A DNA stretch of 64,000 nucleotides, from contig OMYP01000005.1 of NCBI GenBank assembly GCA_900315345.1, forward strand, positions 108,278-172,277. The letters are read 5' to 3'. Of the stretch, positions 52,113-64,000 are shown piece by piece; positions within the stretch are counted from its first letter, which is position 1, and every line of letters starts with the position of its first letter. The position numbers and the translations under genes are program-made. This DNA comes from an uncultured Selenomonadales bacterium (lineage in GTDB: Bacteria; Bacillota; Negativicutes; Acidaminococcales; Acidaminococcaceae). The notes below the pieces were generated by a model that ran no database searches, had not been told where the DNA came from, and saw only the letters and a list, made by a program, of their open reading frames with translations.

Positions 52113-54143
52113 TTATTTGAACATACCCAGCAGGATGCCGCCGTGAGCAGCCAGTACCGGAGCAAATACCAGAGAAACGATGGTCATCAGCTTCAGCAGG
52201 ATGTTCATAGCCGGTCCGGAAGTATCTTTGAAGGGGTCGCCTACGGTGTCGCCAGTAACCGCCGCTTTGTGGGGGTCGGAACCTTTGCCGCCGTGTACGC
52301 CGGATTCAATGTATTTCTTCGCGTTATCCCATGCGCCGCCCGCATTGGCCATCATGATAGCCAGCAGTACACCGGCAGCCAGTGCGCCGCCGATCATTCC
52401 GCCCAGAGCAGCAGGCCCTAACAGCATGCCGATGATGATGGGGAATGCAATGGCGATGACGCCGGGGGCGATCATTTTGTTCAGTGCAGCAGCCGTAGAG
52501 ATATCTACGCAGCGGCGATAGTCGCCGCGGGCCTTGCCTTCCAGCAGGCCGGGGATTTCATGGAACTGACGGCGGACTTCCACAACCATTTCGTTAGCAG
52601 CTTCGCCAACGGATTCCATGGTCATAGCGCCGAATACGAACGGCAGGGTAGCGCCGATGAATACGCCGATCAGAACAACAGGATCCAGCAGGTCGATGGC
52701 TTTCAGCTTCACAACCTGAGAGTAAGCGGAGAACAGAGCCAGCGCGGTCAGTGCTGCAGAACCGATAGCAAAACCTTTGCCGATAGCAGCGGTGGTGTTA
52801 CCAACGGAGTCAAGGGTGTCGGTGATTTCACGAACGCTTTCCGGCAGTTCGGCCATTTCGGCAATACCGCCTGCGTTATCGGAGATAGGACCGTAAGCGT
52901 CAACCGCAACGGTGATGCCGGTGGTTGCCAGCATACCAACTGCAGACAGGGCGATACCGTAAATGCCCATTTCCGGATTGGCGATGCCGCCCATTACGAA
53001 GAAGGCAATGAATACTGCAACGCAGATGAATACGATGGGCAGGAAGGTGGAATACATACCAACAGCCAGACCTGCGATGATTACGGTAGCATGACCGGTT
53101 TCAGCCTGGTCAGCGATTTTCTTAACAGAGCTGTAATCAGCAGAGGTGTAAACTTCGGTGATCTTACCAATCAGCAGGCCAACAACCTGGCCGGCAGCGA
53201 TTGCCCAGAAGGCATTCATGTTGCCAAACAGGGAGTTGGACAGGTAAGCAGCGGCGCCGATGGTCAGGATACCGGCAATGTAGGTGCCGGTGTTCAGAGC
53301 GCCCTGGGGATTGGTGGATTTGCTGTGACGAACATACAGGATACCAATAATGGAAGAAATGATACCGGACAGGGCCAGCAGGAAGGGATAGGCAACGCCT
53401 TCGCCGCCTTTGAAGGCAACCGCGCCCAGAGTCAGGGCGGAGATGATAGCGCCTACATAGGATTCAAACAGGTCGGCGCCCATACCGGCAACGTCGCCTA
53501 CGTTATCGCCTACGTTATCGGCGATGGTAGCCGGGTTACGGGGGTCGTCTTCCGGAATGCCGGCTTCAACTTTACCTACCAGGTCGGCGCCTACGTCAGC
53601 CGCTTTGGTGTAGATACCGCCGCCAACACGGGCGAACAGTGCAATAGAGCTTGCGCCCAGACCAAAACCGGTTACGATGTCCATGTTAGCGCCGTTTTCG
53701 CCAAACAGTGCAAAAGCCAGAGCCACGCCGGTGATACCCAGGCCAACCACGCCCAGGCCCATTACGGAACCGCCGGAGAAAGCGATCTGCAGCGCCTGAG
53801 GCATGCCGTGTTCAGCAGCCGCAGTGGTACGGACGTTAGCTTTGGTAGCCACGTTCATACCGCAGTACCCGGCCAGGATGGAGAAGATTGCGCCTGCAAC
53901 GAAGCAGACCGCAGTCATGGGAGCCAGGAAAATTCCGATGATGATTGCAACAACAACAATGAATACAGCCAGCGCTTTGTATTCGCGATACAGGAACGCC
54001 ATAGCACCTTCGTGGATGTGGCCGGAAATTTCCTGCATAAGTGCGTTACCGGCCTCCGCCTTCATGATCGAGCTGCTCAGCATGGCAGCGATCAGCAGCG
54101 CGAGGATACCGGCGCCAATGGAAAACATGATAAAACTACTCAA
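52113..54143 (-). CDS. hppA: Membrane pyrophosphatase, K+-dependent, probably Na+-pumping
   Basis: About 676 residues from a TTG at 54143 (AAAGGGGA at -7). About sixteen membrane helices. The catalytic loop [20 protein letters not shown] is followed by [26 protein letters not shown] has the acidic residue at the position seen in the sodium pump of Thermotoga maritima (D243/E246), whereas plant H+-pumps read [18 protein letters not shown] has Ala rather than Lys, the mark of K+-dependent enzymes. It couples PPi hydrolysis to ion export. Ion type is inferred from the motif only. Confidence 0.93.
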   Translation of the reverse strand: MSSFIMFSIGAGILALLIAAMLSSSIMKAEAGNALMQEISGHIHEGAMAFLYREYKALAVFIVVVAIIIGIFLAPMTAVCFVAGAIFSILAGYCGMNVATKANVRTTAAAEHGMPQALQIAFSGGSVMGLGVVGLGITGVALAFALFGENGANMDIVTGFGLGASSIALFARVGGGIYTKAADVGADLVGKVEAGIPEDDPRNPATIADNVGDNVGDVAGMGADLFESYVGAIISALTLGAVAFKGGEGVAYPFLLALSGIISSIIGILYVRHSKSTNPQGALNTGTYIAGILTIGAAAYLSNSLFGNMNAFWAIAAGQVVGLLIGKITEVYTSADYSSVKKIADQAETGHATVIIAGLAVGMYSTFLPIVFICVAVFIAFFVMGGIANPEMGIYGIALSAVGMLATTGITVAVDAYGPISDNAGGIAEMAELPESVREITDTLDSVGNTTAAIGKGFAIGSAALTALALFSAYSQVVKLKAIDLLDPVVLIGVFIGATLPFVFGAMTMESVGEAANEMVVEVRRQFHEIPGLLEGKARGDYRRCVDISTAAALNKMIAPGVIAIAFPIIIGMLLGPAALGGMIGGALAAGVLLAIMMANAGGAWDNAKKYIESGVHGGKGSDPHKAAVTGDTVGDPFKDTSGPAMNILLKLMTIVSLVFAPVLAAHGGILLGMFK

Positions 54144-54340
54144 GATGTGATCCCCTTTCGACAAAAATAAAAATTTAAAATTTTTAAAAGGCAGAACCTT
54201 TTATTAACAAAATTACGCTTGCAGGCATTCGCCCGCAGCCTGCAAAAGTTTTGCGCCTCTTCGGCACGTAAGCCAATTACTTTTGCGCCACACGCCTCTT
54301 CAGGCATTCCGCCGCCGTTACCATCTCCGTAAAGGCAGAG

Positions 54341-54571
54341 TCATGCATTGAGTTTGGCAAGAACCAGCGTAATGACACCGAACAACGCGCCCAACACAAT
54401 GGTTGCTTTCGACATTACGGTGTCCAAATCGTTTCCCTTACCAAAGAAGGCACCATCACCGCCACCGAAGGAACTGGACAGGCCCGCGCCTCTTCCGGAC
54501 TGCAGCAGAACCGCGCCGATGAGGGCAATGCAGACGATAAAGTCCACTACCATCAAGACAGTTTCCAGCAT
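54341..54571 (-). CDS. secG: Preprotein translocase subunit SecG
   Basis: A 76-residue SecG with AAGGAGG upstream. Two membrane helices, LMVVDFIVCIALIGAVLLQS and TIVLGALFGVITLVLAKL, enclose the conserved GRGAGLSSSFGGGDGAFFG loop. It belongs to the SecYEG channel. In many Firmicutes secG lies just downstream of the gap-pgk-tpi-pgm-eno block and upstream of rnr-smpB; here it follows eno after an intervening MBL gene on the other strand. Confidence 0.96.
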   Translation of the reverse strand: MLETVLMVVDFIVCIALIGAVLLQSGRGAGLSSSFGGGDGAFFGKGNDLDTVMSKATIVLGALFGVITLVLAKLNA

Positions 54572-54793
54572 TTACTTACCTCCTTCATACTTACTCACTG
54601 TGCATCAGGAAACTGAAAAATCCCGCTGTTTCAATTTCTTTTTGCAGTTCCTTTATTAATTCCTGTGTCAGTACCACAGTATTTTACCACACCTTTACAT
54701 AGTAGGCAATAATAAATGTTGAAAATTTTTCACAGATTTATGGAGTATTTTGGAATAAACTATAATTTATAAAAATATTTTTCCGGAGGCCCT

Positions 54794-55906
54794 ATGTTAA
54801 AATTATTTTTCAAAATTGTTTTCGTATTACTTCTCGCCCTTGCGGCGTTCACTTATTTCTACAGCCAGCGCCCCGAGTTCGGCCGGACGCCAACCGGCAA
54901 GCGGCTGGAACGGATCCAGCAGTCGCCCCATTATTACAAAGGAAGGTTCTGGGCCATCAAGCCCATTGAAAAAGCAGTAGAGACCAGCCAGTTTGAAGCC
55001 ACCATGCGCTTTTTGTTCGGCGGCACGCCGGAGCGGCTGGTTCCTAATGATCCCATGGTTTCCAAGAAAACGGATTTGAAGTCCCTTGACCCGAAGCAGG
55101 ATGTTATCGTCTGGATGGGACATTCCACCTACTACATGCAGCTGAACGGCCAAAAGATTCTCATTGACCCTGTATTCAGCGGATGGGCATCGCCCCTGCC
55201 CTTCATCAATAAGGCCTTTGCGGGAAGCAACATATACACGCCGGAAGACATTCCGGACATTGACGTGCTGGTCATCTCCCACGACCACTGGGATCACCTG
55301 GATTACCCCACCCTGATGGCCCTGAAGCCAAAAATCAGAAAGATCGTCATTCCTTTAGGCATCGGCGAACACTTCGAGTTCTGGGGATATGATGTGAATA
55401 AAATTGCAGAAGAAGACTGGTACACCGCCGTAAAAGTAAACGATACGCTGACCGTCCATATTTTGCCTGCCCAGCATTTTACCGGACGCTTCCTGAACCA
55501 GAACCAGTCGGAGGCCTGTGCCTACGCATTTATTACGCCAAACCGCAAAGTCTTCTACAGCGGCGACGGCGGTTACACAAAAGAATTTAAAGAGTTTGGC
55601 GAAACCTTCGGCGGCTTCGACCTGGCCATTTTGGAAAACGGGCAATACAACAAAGACTGGCCCAACATCCACATGAGCCCGGCGCAGACTGCCCAGGCCG
55701 GAGAAGACCTGAAAGCAAAAGCCGTGCTCCCCGCCCACAGCGGCAAATTCGCCCTGGCCCGTCACCCTTGGGACGAACCGTACATCCAGCTGGCAAAGTT
55801 TAGTGAAGATAAATCCTATAAACTGATCACACCCTGCATCGGCGAAACAGCGGAGATTGGCAATACAACGCAGCAATTCAGTAAATGGTGGGAAGAGATG
55901 AAGTAA
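54794..55906 (+). CDS. Membrane-anchored MBL-fold hydrolase (NAPE-PLD/UlaG-like)
   Basis: A 370-residue protein. An N-terminal anchor MLKLFFKIVFVLLLALAAFTYFY is followed by a linker, then a metallo-beta-lactamase domain: WMGHSTYYMQLNGQKILIDPVF, SHDHWDHLDY (metal ligands), LPAQHFTGR, YSGDGGYTKEF and LPAHSGKFALARHPWDEP. The form matches N-acyl-phosphatidylethanolamine phospholipase D and related YtkL/RomA-like proteins. The active site would be outside the membrane. Substrate unknown; a lipid or lactone is likely. Confidence 0.88.
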   Translation: MLKLFFKIVFVLLLALAAFTYFYSQRPEFGRTPTGKRLERIQQSPHYYKGRFWAIKPIEKAVETSQFEATMRFLFGGTPERLVPNDPMVSKKTDLKSLDPKQDVIVWMGHSTYYMQLNGQKILIDPVFSGWASPLPFINKAFAGSNIYTPEDIPDIDVLVISHDHWDHLDYPTLMALKPKIRKIVIPLGIGEHFEFWGYDVNKIAEEDWYTAVKVNDTLTVHILPAQHFTGRFLNQNQSEACAYAFITPNRKVFYSGDGGYTKEFKEFGETFGGFDLAILENGQYNKDWPNIHMSPAQTAQAGEDLKAKAVLPAHSGKFALARHPWDEPYIQLAKFSEDKSYKLITPCIGETAEIGNTTQQFSKWWEEMK

Positions 55907-55950
55907 GAAGATTGTCAGGTCTTAATAGAAGTTCTAATAATAAAAGCGAG

Positions 55951-56036
55951 AGCACCGAAGTTTATCCCGAAAGGGGCCCCTTCGATGAGTAAAACGAGGA
56001 GGGGGAATGAGGGATAACTTCGGTGCTTTATCTTTA
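55951..56036. terminator. Large palindromic terminator-like structure
   Basis: AGCACCGAAGTTTATCCC pairs with GGGATAACTTCGGTGCT (one base bulged), around an inner GAAAGGGGCCCCTTC hairpin. T-rich tracts lie beyond on both sides. It separates the convergent MBL gene and eno. Confidence 0.7.
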
Positions 56037-56057
56037 ATAAGCTATTCTATTGAACCT

Positions 56058-58926
<2,869 letters not shown>

Positions 58927-59048
58927 TTGTTCTCCTTCAGATCCTTTTCCGCAAATTTTTTACAGCGCAGTCAAATTGTTTACGGGTCATTAAAACCATT
59001 CAGCAAACAACCGCAAATCAGTTTGCAAAGGCTGCGTTGCAGATTATT

Positions 59049-60983
59049 TTAAAAGCTGCGCACGATCTTTGTAAAGCTTTCAACCTTAAGGCTGGCTCCG
59101 CCGACCAGAACGCCGTCGATGCCGTCAATGCAGAACTGGGACGCATTGGTATCCTTAACACTGCCGCCGTATAAAATGCGGACGTGACGGGCAGCTGCTT
59201 CGCCAACGATAGCGTTCAGCTGTTCCCGGATAAACCGGCACACATCCTGGGCATCTTTGGCAGTCGCGTTATTACCGGTGCCGATAGCCCATAACGGTTC
59301 GTAGGCCACCGTCAGCAGCTTTGCCTGCTCTTCCGTAATGCCTTCCAGGGCACTCTGCAGCTGGCCTGCAATCTTTGCGTTAGTCGCCCCGTTCTTCCGT
59401 TCTTCTTCGGTTTCCCCTACGCAAAGCACCGGTTTCAGCTGGTTGCGGTAAGCCGCTTTTATCTTCTTTGCAACGATCTCATCGCTTTCCATAAAAATCG
59501 TACGGCGTTCACTGTGCCCTACCAGCACATATTCACAGCCAATATCTGCAAGCTGGGAACCGGAAACCGCGCCGGTGAAAGCGCCTTCATCCTCCCAGCA
59601 CAGATCCTGTGCGCCATAGCCCACTGCGCGGCCGTCAATGGCTTCCGCCACGCTTTCCAGCGCTGTAAATGGCGGGAAGATCACCACTTCATTGACAGTC
59701 CCGTTCGTTTCGGTAACCAGACCTTGGGCCAGTTCGACCGCTTCGTCAACGGTCTTGTACATTTTCCAGTTACCGGCCACAAAAGGGCGCCGCACCTCAT
59801 CCAGTGCTTCAACCCCCGGCAACACTTTGCCTTCCAGGTATTCCAGAGAAGCGCCGCCTCCGGTTGAAATGTGACTGATTTTATCTTCCAGCCCAATCTT
59901 CTTGATGGCCGCCACGCTGTCGCCGCCGCCCACGATGCTGACTGCATCGCTGTCGGCTACCGCTTTGGCTACGGCTTCCGTGCCTTTGCAGAAGGCATCC
60001 ATTTCGAATACGCCCATAGGCCCGTTCCAGACCACAAGCTTCGCATCTTTTACCGCCTCTGCATACTGCTGGCAGGTTTTGGGCCCGATATCCAGCGCCA
60101 TATAATCCTGGTTCAGGTCGTCCAGGTCGGATACTTCATAAACGGAATCCGGTTTGAACTCCGCTGCCATAACCAGATCTGTCGGCAGCAGGATCTTCAC
60201 ATTCTTAACGGCCGCTTCCGCCATAATGCGTTTGGCTTCCTCAATCTTGTCTTCTTCCACCAGGGATTTCCCCATGGGAATGCCTCTGGCCGCCAGGAAA
60301 GTATTGGCCATGCCGCCGCCGATAAGCAGCGTGTCTACCTTGCCCAGCAGGTTGATGATAACACCGATCTTATCCGACACCTTGGCGCCGCCGATAATGG
60401 CGGTAAAGGGATGCTGGGGATTGTTTACCGCATCCCCGATAAAACGGATTTCTTTTTCCAGCAGGAACCCGGCTGCGCTGGGCAGGAAATGGGTCACACC
60501 TTCCACCGAAGCATGGGCCCGGTGGGAAACGCCGAAACCGTCGTTCACATACAGATCCGCCAGGGACGCCAGCTTTTCCGCAAATTCCAGATCGTTCTTT
60601 TCTTCTTCTTTATGGTAACGCAGGTTCTCCAGCAGCAATACAGAACCGGTCTCCAGCTTTTTCGCCGCTTCTTCTGCCGCCGGGCCGATGCAGTCTTCCG
60701 CAAAGGCTACCGGTTTTCCTAATAATTCTTCCAAATGCTTCGCCACCGGCTTCAGGGTAAATTTGGGATTAGCCTGTCCTTTCGGACGGCCCAGATGGCT
60801 CATAAGAATTACAGCGGCATCATGGTCCAGCAGATACTGGATCGTCGGCAGAGCCGCCTGCATACGGTTGTCATCCGTAATATTTCCCTCTGCGTCCTGT
60901 GGTACGTTAAAGTCAACCCGCACCAAGACTTTCTTACCGGCTACATCTAAATCAGAAAGGATTTTTTTATCCAACGAACTCAT
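59049..60983 (-). CDS. Fused phosphoglycerate kinase - triosephosphate isomerase
   Basis: One continuous 644-residue frame encodes two enzymes. Residues 1-393 are phosphoglycerate kinase: [57 protein letters not shown] and [18 protein letters not shown]. After a linker of only a few residues, 399-644 is triosephosphate isomerase: [10 protein letters not shown] (K407), VLVGHSERR (H490), [11 protein letters not shown] (E562) and ILYGGSVK. Both active sites are intact. Such a fusion is known from Thermotoga maritima. It lies between gap and gpmI, in the usual operon order. Confidence 0.96.
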   Translation of the reverse strand: MSSLDKKILSDLDVAGKKVLVRVDFNVPQDAEGNITDDNRMQAALPTIQYLLDHDAAVILMSHLGRPKGQANPKFTLKPVAKHLEELLGKPVAFAEDCIGPAAEEAAKKLETGSVLLLENLRYHKEEEKNDLEFAEKLASLADLYVNDGFGVSHRAHASVEGVTHFLPSAAGFLLEKEIRFIGDAVNNPQHPFTAIIGGAKVSDKIGVIINLLGKVDTLLIGGGMANTFLAARGIPMGKSLVEEDKIEEAKRIMAEAAVKNVKILLPTDLVMAAEFKPDSVYEVSDLDDLNQDYMALDIGPKTCQQYAEAVKDAKLVVWNGPMGVFEMDAFCKGTEAVAKAVADSDAVSIVGGGDSVAAIKKIGLEDKISHISTGGGASLEYLEGKVLPGVEALDEVRRPFVAGNWKMYKTVDEAVELAQGLVTETNGTVNEVVIFPPFTALESVAEAIDGRAVGYGAQDLCWEDEGAFTGAVSGSQLADIGCEYVLVGHSERRTIFMESDEIVAKKIKAAYRNQLKPVLCVGETEEERKNGATNAKIAGQLQSALEGITEEQAKLLTVAYEPLWAIGTGNNATAKDAQDVCRFIREQLNAIVGEAAARHVRILYGGSVKDTNASQFCIDGIDGVLVGGASLKVESFTKIVRSF

Positions 60984-61039
60984 TCTCCCTTCAAATAATT
61001 TCGATTTATATTTTCAAAACATTTCGCCAAAAATGCAAA

Positions 61040-61070
61040 CAAAGCCGACGCCCAAAAAGGGCGCCGACTT
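61040..61070 (-). terminator. Terminator or attenuator between gap and pgk-tpiA
   Basis: GTCGGCGCCC-TTTTT-GGGCGTCGGC followed by TTTGTTTG on the minus strand. It may give gap its own short transcript. Confidence 0.75.
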
Positions 61071-61079
61071 AAAAAACTA

Positions 61080-62084
61080 TTAATAGCCTTTCTTGCCAAC
61101 ATAAACCGCAAGGTCAACCAGGCGGCAGGAATAGCCCCATTCATTGTCGTACCAGGCTACAACTTTTGCCAGCCGGGGTCCGATCATCATGGTGGACTGA
61201 CCGTCGACAACGGAAGAAAGGTCACAGCCGATAAAGTCGCTGGATACCAGCGGCAGATCCGTATATCCCAGAATGCCTTTCAGTTCGCCTTCCGAAGCTT
61301 TCTTCAGGGCCGCATTGATTTCTTCTGCAGTGGTGTCTTTCTTCAGATTTACAGTCAGGTCGGTAATAGATACGTCCGGAGTCGGAACACGCAGGGCAAA
61401 GCCGTTCAGTTTGCCTTTTAATTCCGGCAGGACCAGTGCAACTGCTTTTGCAGCACCGGTGGTGGTAGGAATAATAGACATGGCGGCAGCACGGGCGCGG
61501 CGCAGGTCCTTATGGCTTACGTCCAGGATCTTCTGGTCGTTGGTGTAGGAATGAACCGTTGTCATAAGACCGCTTTCAATACCGAAATTCTCCAGCAGCA
61601 CCTTGGTAAAAGGAGCCAGGCAGTTGGTGGTGCAGGAAGCGTTAGAGATGATATGATGTTTGGTCTTATCGTATTTTTCTTCGTTAACACCCATTACGAT
61701 GGTGATATCTTCATTTTTGCCGGGAGCGGAGATGATAACTTTCTTGGCGCCGTTATCAATATGGGCCTGAGCTTCTTTGGAATCCTTGAACTTACCGGTG
61801 CATTCCAGCACGATATCCGCACCATATTTGCCCCAGGGGATCTTAGTTACATCTGTTTCACTGATTACCGGAATTTTTTTGCCGTCAATTACAAGGAACC
61901 CGTCTTCCCAGGAAACATCTTCCTTCATAGTTCCATGAACGGAATCGTATTTTAACAGATGAGCCATAATTTCGCCGACAGTCCGGTTATTGACCGCTAC
62001 TACCTCAGCATCCGGTAATGTCAGAATCCTTCTCAGAGCCAGACGACCGATACGACCAAAACCGCTGATACCAATTCTTACCAT
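61080..62084 (-). CDS. gap: Glyceraldehyde-3-phosphate dehydrogenase
   Basis: A 334-residue type I GAPDH. Rossmann motif GISGFGRIGRLALRR, catalytic cysteine C151 in SNASCTTNCLAPF, H178 in TVHSYTNDQ, and the C-terminal WYDNEWGYSCRLVDL. The residue after the second beta strand, where NAD-specific enzymes have Asp, is Asn (VAVNNRTVG), so coenzyme preference is uncertain. GGAGG precedes the ATG. It is the first gene of the glycolytic block with its own promoter and a hairpin before pgk-tpiA. Confidence 0.96.
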   Translation of the reverse strand: MVRIGISGFGRIGRLALRRILTLPDAEVVAVNNRTVGEIMAHLLKYDSVHGTMKEDVSWEDGFLVIDGKKIPVISETDVTKIPWGKYGADIVLECTGKFKDSKEAQAHIDNGAKKVIISAPGKNEDITIVMGVNEEKYDKTKHHIISNASCTTNCLAPFTKVLLENFGIESGLMTTVHSYTNDQKILDVSHKDLRRARAAAMSIIPTTTGAAKAVALVLPELKGKLNGFALRVPTPDVSITDLTVNLKKDTTAEEINAALKKASEGELKGILGYTDLPLVSSDFIGCDLSSVVDGQSTMMIGPRLAKVVAWYDNEWGYSCRLVDLAVYVGKKGY

Positions 62085-62199
62085 ACTAAACTCCTCCTTA
62101 AAATAAATAAATTTAGTCAGTACATTGATAAAAATCTAAATGTAACAGACAGTAAAGGCTATTGCAAACAGGCAAAAAAAATTCTTCCCCTCTATCGGT

Positions 62200-62228
62200 A
62201 TTGTAACATAGTACCTGATAAAAGTGAA
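62200..62228 (-). promoter_or_regulatory. Candidate promoter of gap
   Basis: TTCACT and TACAAT with 17 bp between on the minus strand, giving a leader of about 110 nt. Confidence 0.5.
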
Positions 62229-62326
62229 GAAAATATTTTATAACAGATTACGCTATATAGCAATTTTTTATCATTGTTCTACAACAGATTGCGTTTTATA
62301 TCCTGACGGATCCAATCATCGCATTT

Positions 62327-62824
62327 TTACCGATTGTTTACGGTTTCCGGATTCATGTCATGGCAATGAAGCCGGTAATGGGCCGTTTTTTCCCAGTCTG
62401 TACCTTTCTTTCCATAGTTGGCGAAGGGATCGATGGACAGACCGCCCCGGGGAAGGAATTTTCCCCACACTTCTATGTACTTGGGATCCAGTAAACGGAT
62501 CAGGTCTTTCATGATTATATTCACGCAGTCTTCATGAAAATCACCATGATTGCGGAAACTGAACAGGTACAGTTTCAGTGATTTACTTTCCACCAGCTTC
62601 TGGTCCGGCACATAGGAAATATAAATCGTAGCGAAATCCGGCTGTCCGGTTTTAGGACACAGGCTGGTAAACTCCGGGCAGTTAAATTTTACAAAGTAGT
62701 CATTTTCCGGATGCTTGTTTTGGAAACATTCCAGAACTTCCGGCGCATAATCATCTTTATATTTTGTTTTGGTTCCCAGAAGGCTCACGCCCTGGAGATC
62801 CTTTTCTGTTCTTCCTGCTGTCAT
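62327..62824 (-). CDS. queF: NADPH-dependent preQ0 reductase QueF
   Basis: A 165-residue unimodular QueF. It reduces 7-cyano-7-deazaguanine (preQ0) to preQ1 in queuosine synthesis. The nucleophile is C56 in [16 protein letters not shown] with D63, and the NADPH motif is [21 protein letters not shown]. The end [14 protein letters not shown] is also conserved. It lies 13 bp downstream of queT on the same strand, behind the preQ1 riboswitch. No queCDE genes are in this window. Confidence 0.97.
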   Translation of the reverse strand: MTAGRTEKDLQGVSLLGTKTKYKDDYAPEVLECFQNKHPENDYFVKFNCPEFTSLCPKTGQPDFATIYISYVPDQKLVESKSLKLYLFSFRNHGDFHEDCVNIIMKDLIRLLDPKYIEVWGKFLPRGGLSIDPFANYGKKGTDWEKTAHYRLHCHDMNPETVNNR

Positions 62825-62837
62825 ATTCGGCTCCTAA

Positions 62838-63350
62838 TTATTCCCTGCTCTTTCCGGTTTTAAACACAAGGTTCGTAATATCAGCCTTCTCCATTGCGTT
62901 GATCAGCATCATGCCGGCTATGCCGGAAATAAACTGTCCAACCAACAGGCTTGCAGCCAATACAAGGTATGGGATTTTCAAGATGTACGATAACCAGACC
63001 GGAACCCCCAGCCCTGGAAGCAATGTTACTGCAACGGCGACGATCCAGCTTCCAAAACCGCAACGTCTGCCCAAGGCAATCGTGCCGCTTGTTAGTATCC
63101 CCATGATAAAGCCGCCAATGGCATCTATAGGCCCCAACCCGCCCATAAACAAATTACTGACTACATTGGCAATCCCAAAAGGAACTACCAAAAACGGGAA
63201 AAAATACGATAGGCCGTACAATGCTGTGGCGATACGAATCTGATACTGACCAAAGGCGAAACTCTGGGTACAGAACATTACTACGATATATAAAGCAATA
63301 CAGATTGCGCCAATTGTAAGTTTTTGCGTTTTAGTATAAGTCTGGTTCAT
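62838..63350 (-). CDS. queT: Queuosine precursor transporter QueT
   Basis: A 170-residue membrane protein of the QueT family, the substrate-specific component of an ECF-type transporter for queuosine precursors. About five or six membrane segments: LTIGAICIALYIVVMFCTQS, then GLSYFFPFLVVPFGIANVVSNL, GPIDAIGGFIMGILTSGTIA, SWIVAVAVTLLPGLGVPVWL and LVLAASLLVGQFISGIAGM. The transporter needs a general ECF ATPase/T-component from elsewhere. It is co-transcribed with queF behind a preQ1-I riboswitch. The leader from 63351 to 63533 shows no other feature. Confidence 0.9.
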   Translation of the reverse strand: MNQTYTKTQKLTIGAICIALYIVVMFCTQSFAFGQYQIRIATALYGLSYFFPFLVVPFGIANVVSNLFMGGLGPIDAIGGFIMGILTSGTIALGRRCGFGSWIVAVAVTLLPGLGVPVWLSYILKIPYLVLAASLLVGQFISGIAGMMLINAMEKADITNLVFKTGKSRE

Positions 63351-63533
63351 TTTATATCCTCACTTTTCTCCAATTTATCACATTGCCATTATTACATTAG
63401 CAGAATCAGAACATGACCAGACATACCGCAAAAGTGCAACGAAAAAGCAGATTACCGGGTTAATGGAATTGTTAATAAGCTCATCCGCAGATTCCTGCGA
63501 ATTAATAAAAACACACAGGAGCCAATACTTCTG

Positions 63534-63563
63534 AAATAAAAAACGCCTATAAACTATAGGCGT
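63534..63563 (-). terminator. Terminator in the queT leader (riboswitch expression platform)
   Basis: ACGCCTATA-GTT-TATAGGCGT followed by TTTTTATTTC on the minus strand. It lies about 85 nt after the preQ1 aptamer and 185 nt before queT, so it may be the controlled terminator. Confidence 0.75.
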
Positions 63564-63645
63564 ATATTAACAATGCATCCAATCTGGAAACTTTATTTTA
63601 ACCATTATATTAATATATCATAATAATAAGGCTTCCGTCGACTGC

Positions 63646-63689
63646 GCCCGTAGTTTTGTTTAAAGACAGGATGGTCACGAACTGTCTGT
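63646..63689 (-). promoter_or_regulatory. preQ1-I riboswitch aptamer
   Basis: The minus strand reads ACAGACAGTTCGTGACCATC then CTGTCTTTAAACAAAACTAC. P1 is GACAG/CTGTC with a 12-nt loop that starts TTC, as in the Bacillus aptamer, followed by the A-rich tail TTTAAACAAAACTA, close to the Thermoanaerobacter one; GUG in the loop can pair with UAC of the tail for the pseudoknot. It lies upstream of queT-queF, its expected target. Confidence 0.75.
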
Positions 63690-63710
63690 TATGAAGTTTT
63701 ATGCTTTAAT

Positions 63711-63739
63711 ATTATACATGATTCGATTTAGATTGTAAA
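63711..63739 (-). promoter_or_regulatory. Promoter of queT-queF
   Basis: TTTACA and TATAAT with 17 bp between on the minus strand; start predicted near 63704, 15 nt before the riboswitch aptamer. Confidence 0.75.
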
Positions 63740-63883
63740 GATTTTTTTATTTTTTTGCAGTTGAGAAAATTAAACTTATCCGCTATGAGCTTATTTTCAT
63801 AAAATCCGTTCCTGCCTCTGCATAAAAGCGACAACAATTCAGTCTAACGCTTTCTGCGATATAACAACTTCCATTGAAATACA

Positions 63884-63916
63884 CAAAAAAGCCCCCGCAC
63901 GGTTAGTGCGGGGGCT
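63884..63916 (-). terminator. Terminator of the rRNA operon
   Basis: AGCCCCCGCAC-TAACC-GTGCGGGGGCT then TTTTTTGTG on the minus strand, directly after the 5S gene. Confidence 0.95.
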
Positions 63917-63920
63917 TTGT

Positions 63921-64000
63921 CCTGACCGGCAACAATCTATCCTCCCAGGCCGCTTCCAGCCCAGTACTTTCGACGCGTGAGAGCTTAACTGCTGTGTTCG
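63921..64000 (-). rRNA. rrf: 5S ribosomal RNA (3' part; runs off the window)
   Basis: The minus strand from the right edge reads CGAACACAGCAGTTAAGCTC, the loop B/helix III signature of 5S rRNA, then GAAAGTACTGGGCTGGAAGC and GGGAGGATAGATTGTTGCCG, ending near GGTCAGGA. About the first 35-40 nt and any 23S and 16S genes lie beyond the window. Confidence 0.93.

Noticed and set aside
52560..54170. 536-residue plus-strand frame opposite hppA
   Set aside because: Antisense shadow without family motifs; hppA is unambiguous.

Overview
The window looks like chromosomal DNA of an anaerobic, propionate-forming member of the Negativicutes, probably near the Acidaminococcaceae (Phascolarctobacterium / Succiniclasticum type). 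This is inferred from a two-subunit B12-dependent methylmalonyl-CoA mutase operon with its MeaB chaperone, an orphan OadG-like small subunit of the sodium-pump decarboxylase family, a membrane pyrophosphatase with the sodium-type signature, rubredoxin, an EFR1-type flavodoxin-ferredoxin, and many signal-peptide and lipobox proteins together with Firmicutes-type ribosome binding sites. The genus is an inference; no 16S is present. Most genes lie on the minus strand.

Layout. 1-8.9 kb: zinc-ribbon proteins, an esterase, two hotdog dehydratases, an LRAT-fold protein, RidA, a nitroreductase, an orphan ABC substrate-binding lipoprotein and a HAD phosphatase. 9-11 kb: an e(P4)-type acid phosphatase, then tmRNA preceded by a strongly promoted structured RNA segment and an inverted-repeat element. 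11.2-16.7 kb: 3-methyladenine glycosylase with a cupin, EFR1 ferredoxin, lipoprotein, racemase and a TSUP exporter. 17-23.5 kb: mutA-mutB-meaB behind a cobalamin riboswitch and a second, unassigned structured leader. 23.8-36.8 kb: Mrp-type ATPase, nicotinate phosphoribosyltransferase, exported proteins, rubredoxin, YgjP-like protease, smpB, rnr, small hydrolases, the OadG-like peptide, and SYLF and PepSY proteins. 37-42.6 kb: an accessory stretch with an AAA ATPase, an esterase, a hicAB toxin-antitoxin cassette between two ~182-bp direct repeats, and a phage-type SF2 helicase-like ATPase. 42.6-51 kb: a run of exported or membrane proteins of unknown role. 51-62 kb: carboxylesterase, membrane pyrophosphatase, secG, an MBL hydrolase and the glycolytic block eno, gpmI, a fused pgk-tpiA and gap. 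62-64 kb: queF and queT under a probable preQ1-I riboswitch, then the 3' part of a 5S rRNA.

How the genes work together. tmRNA, SmpB and RNase R form a complete trans-translation and decay set. The mut operon and MeaB interconvert succinyl-CoA and methylmalonyl-CoA. The glycolytic block covers every step from glyceraldehyde-3-phosphate to phosphoenolpyruvate plus triose isomerisation. QueT and QueF supply and reduce queuosine precursors under preQ1 control.

At least three families of palindromic intergenic repeats are scattered through the window. Alternative start codons were resolved by hand from ribosome binding sites, and several starts remain uncertain as noted.
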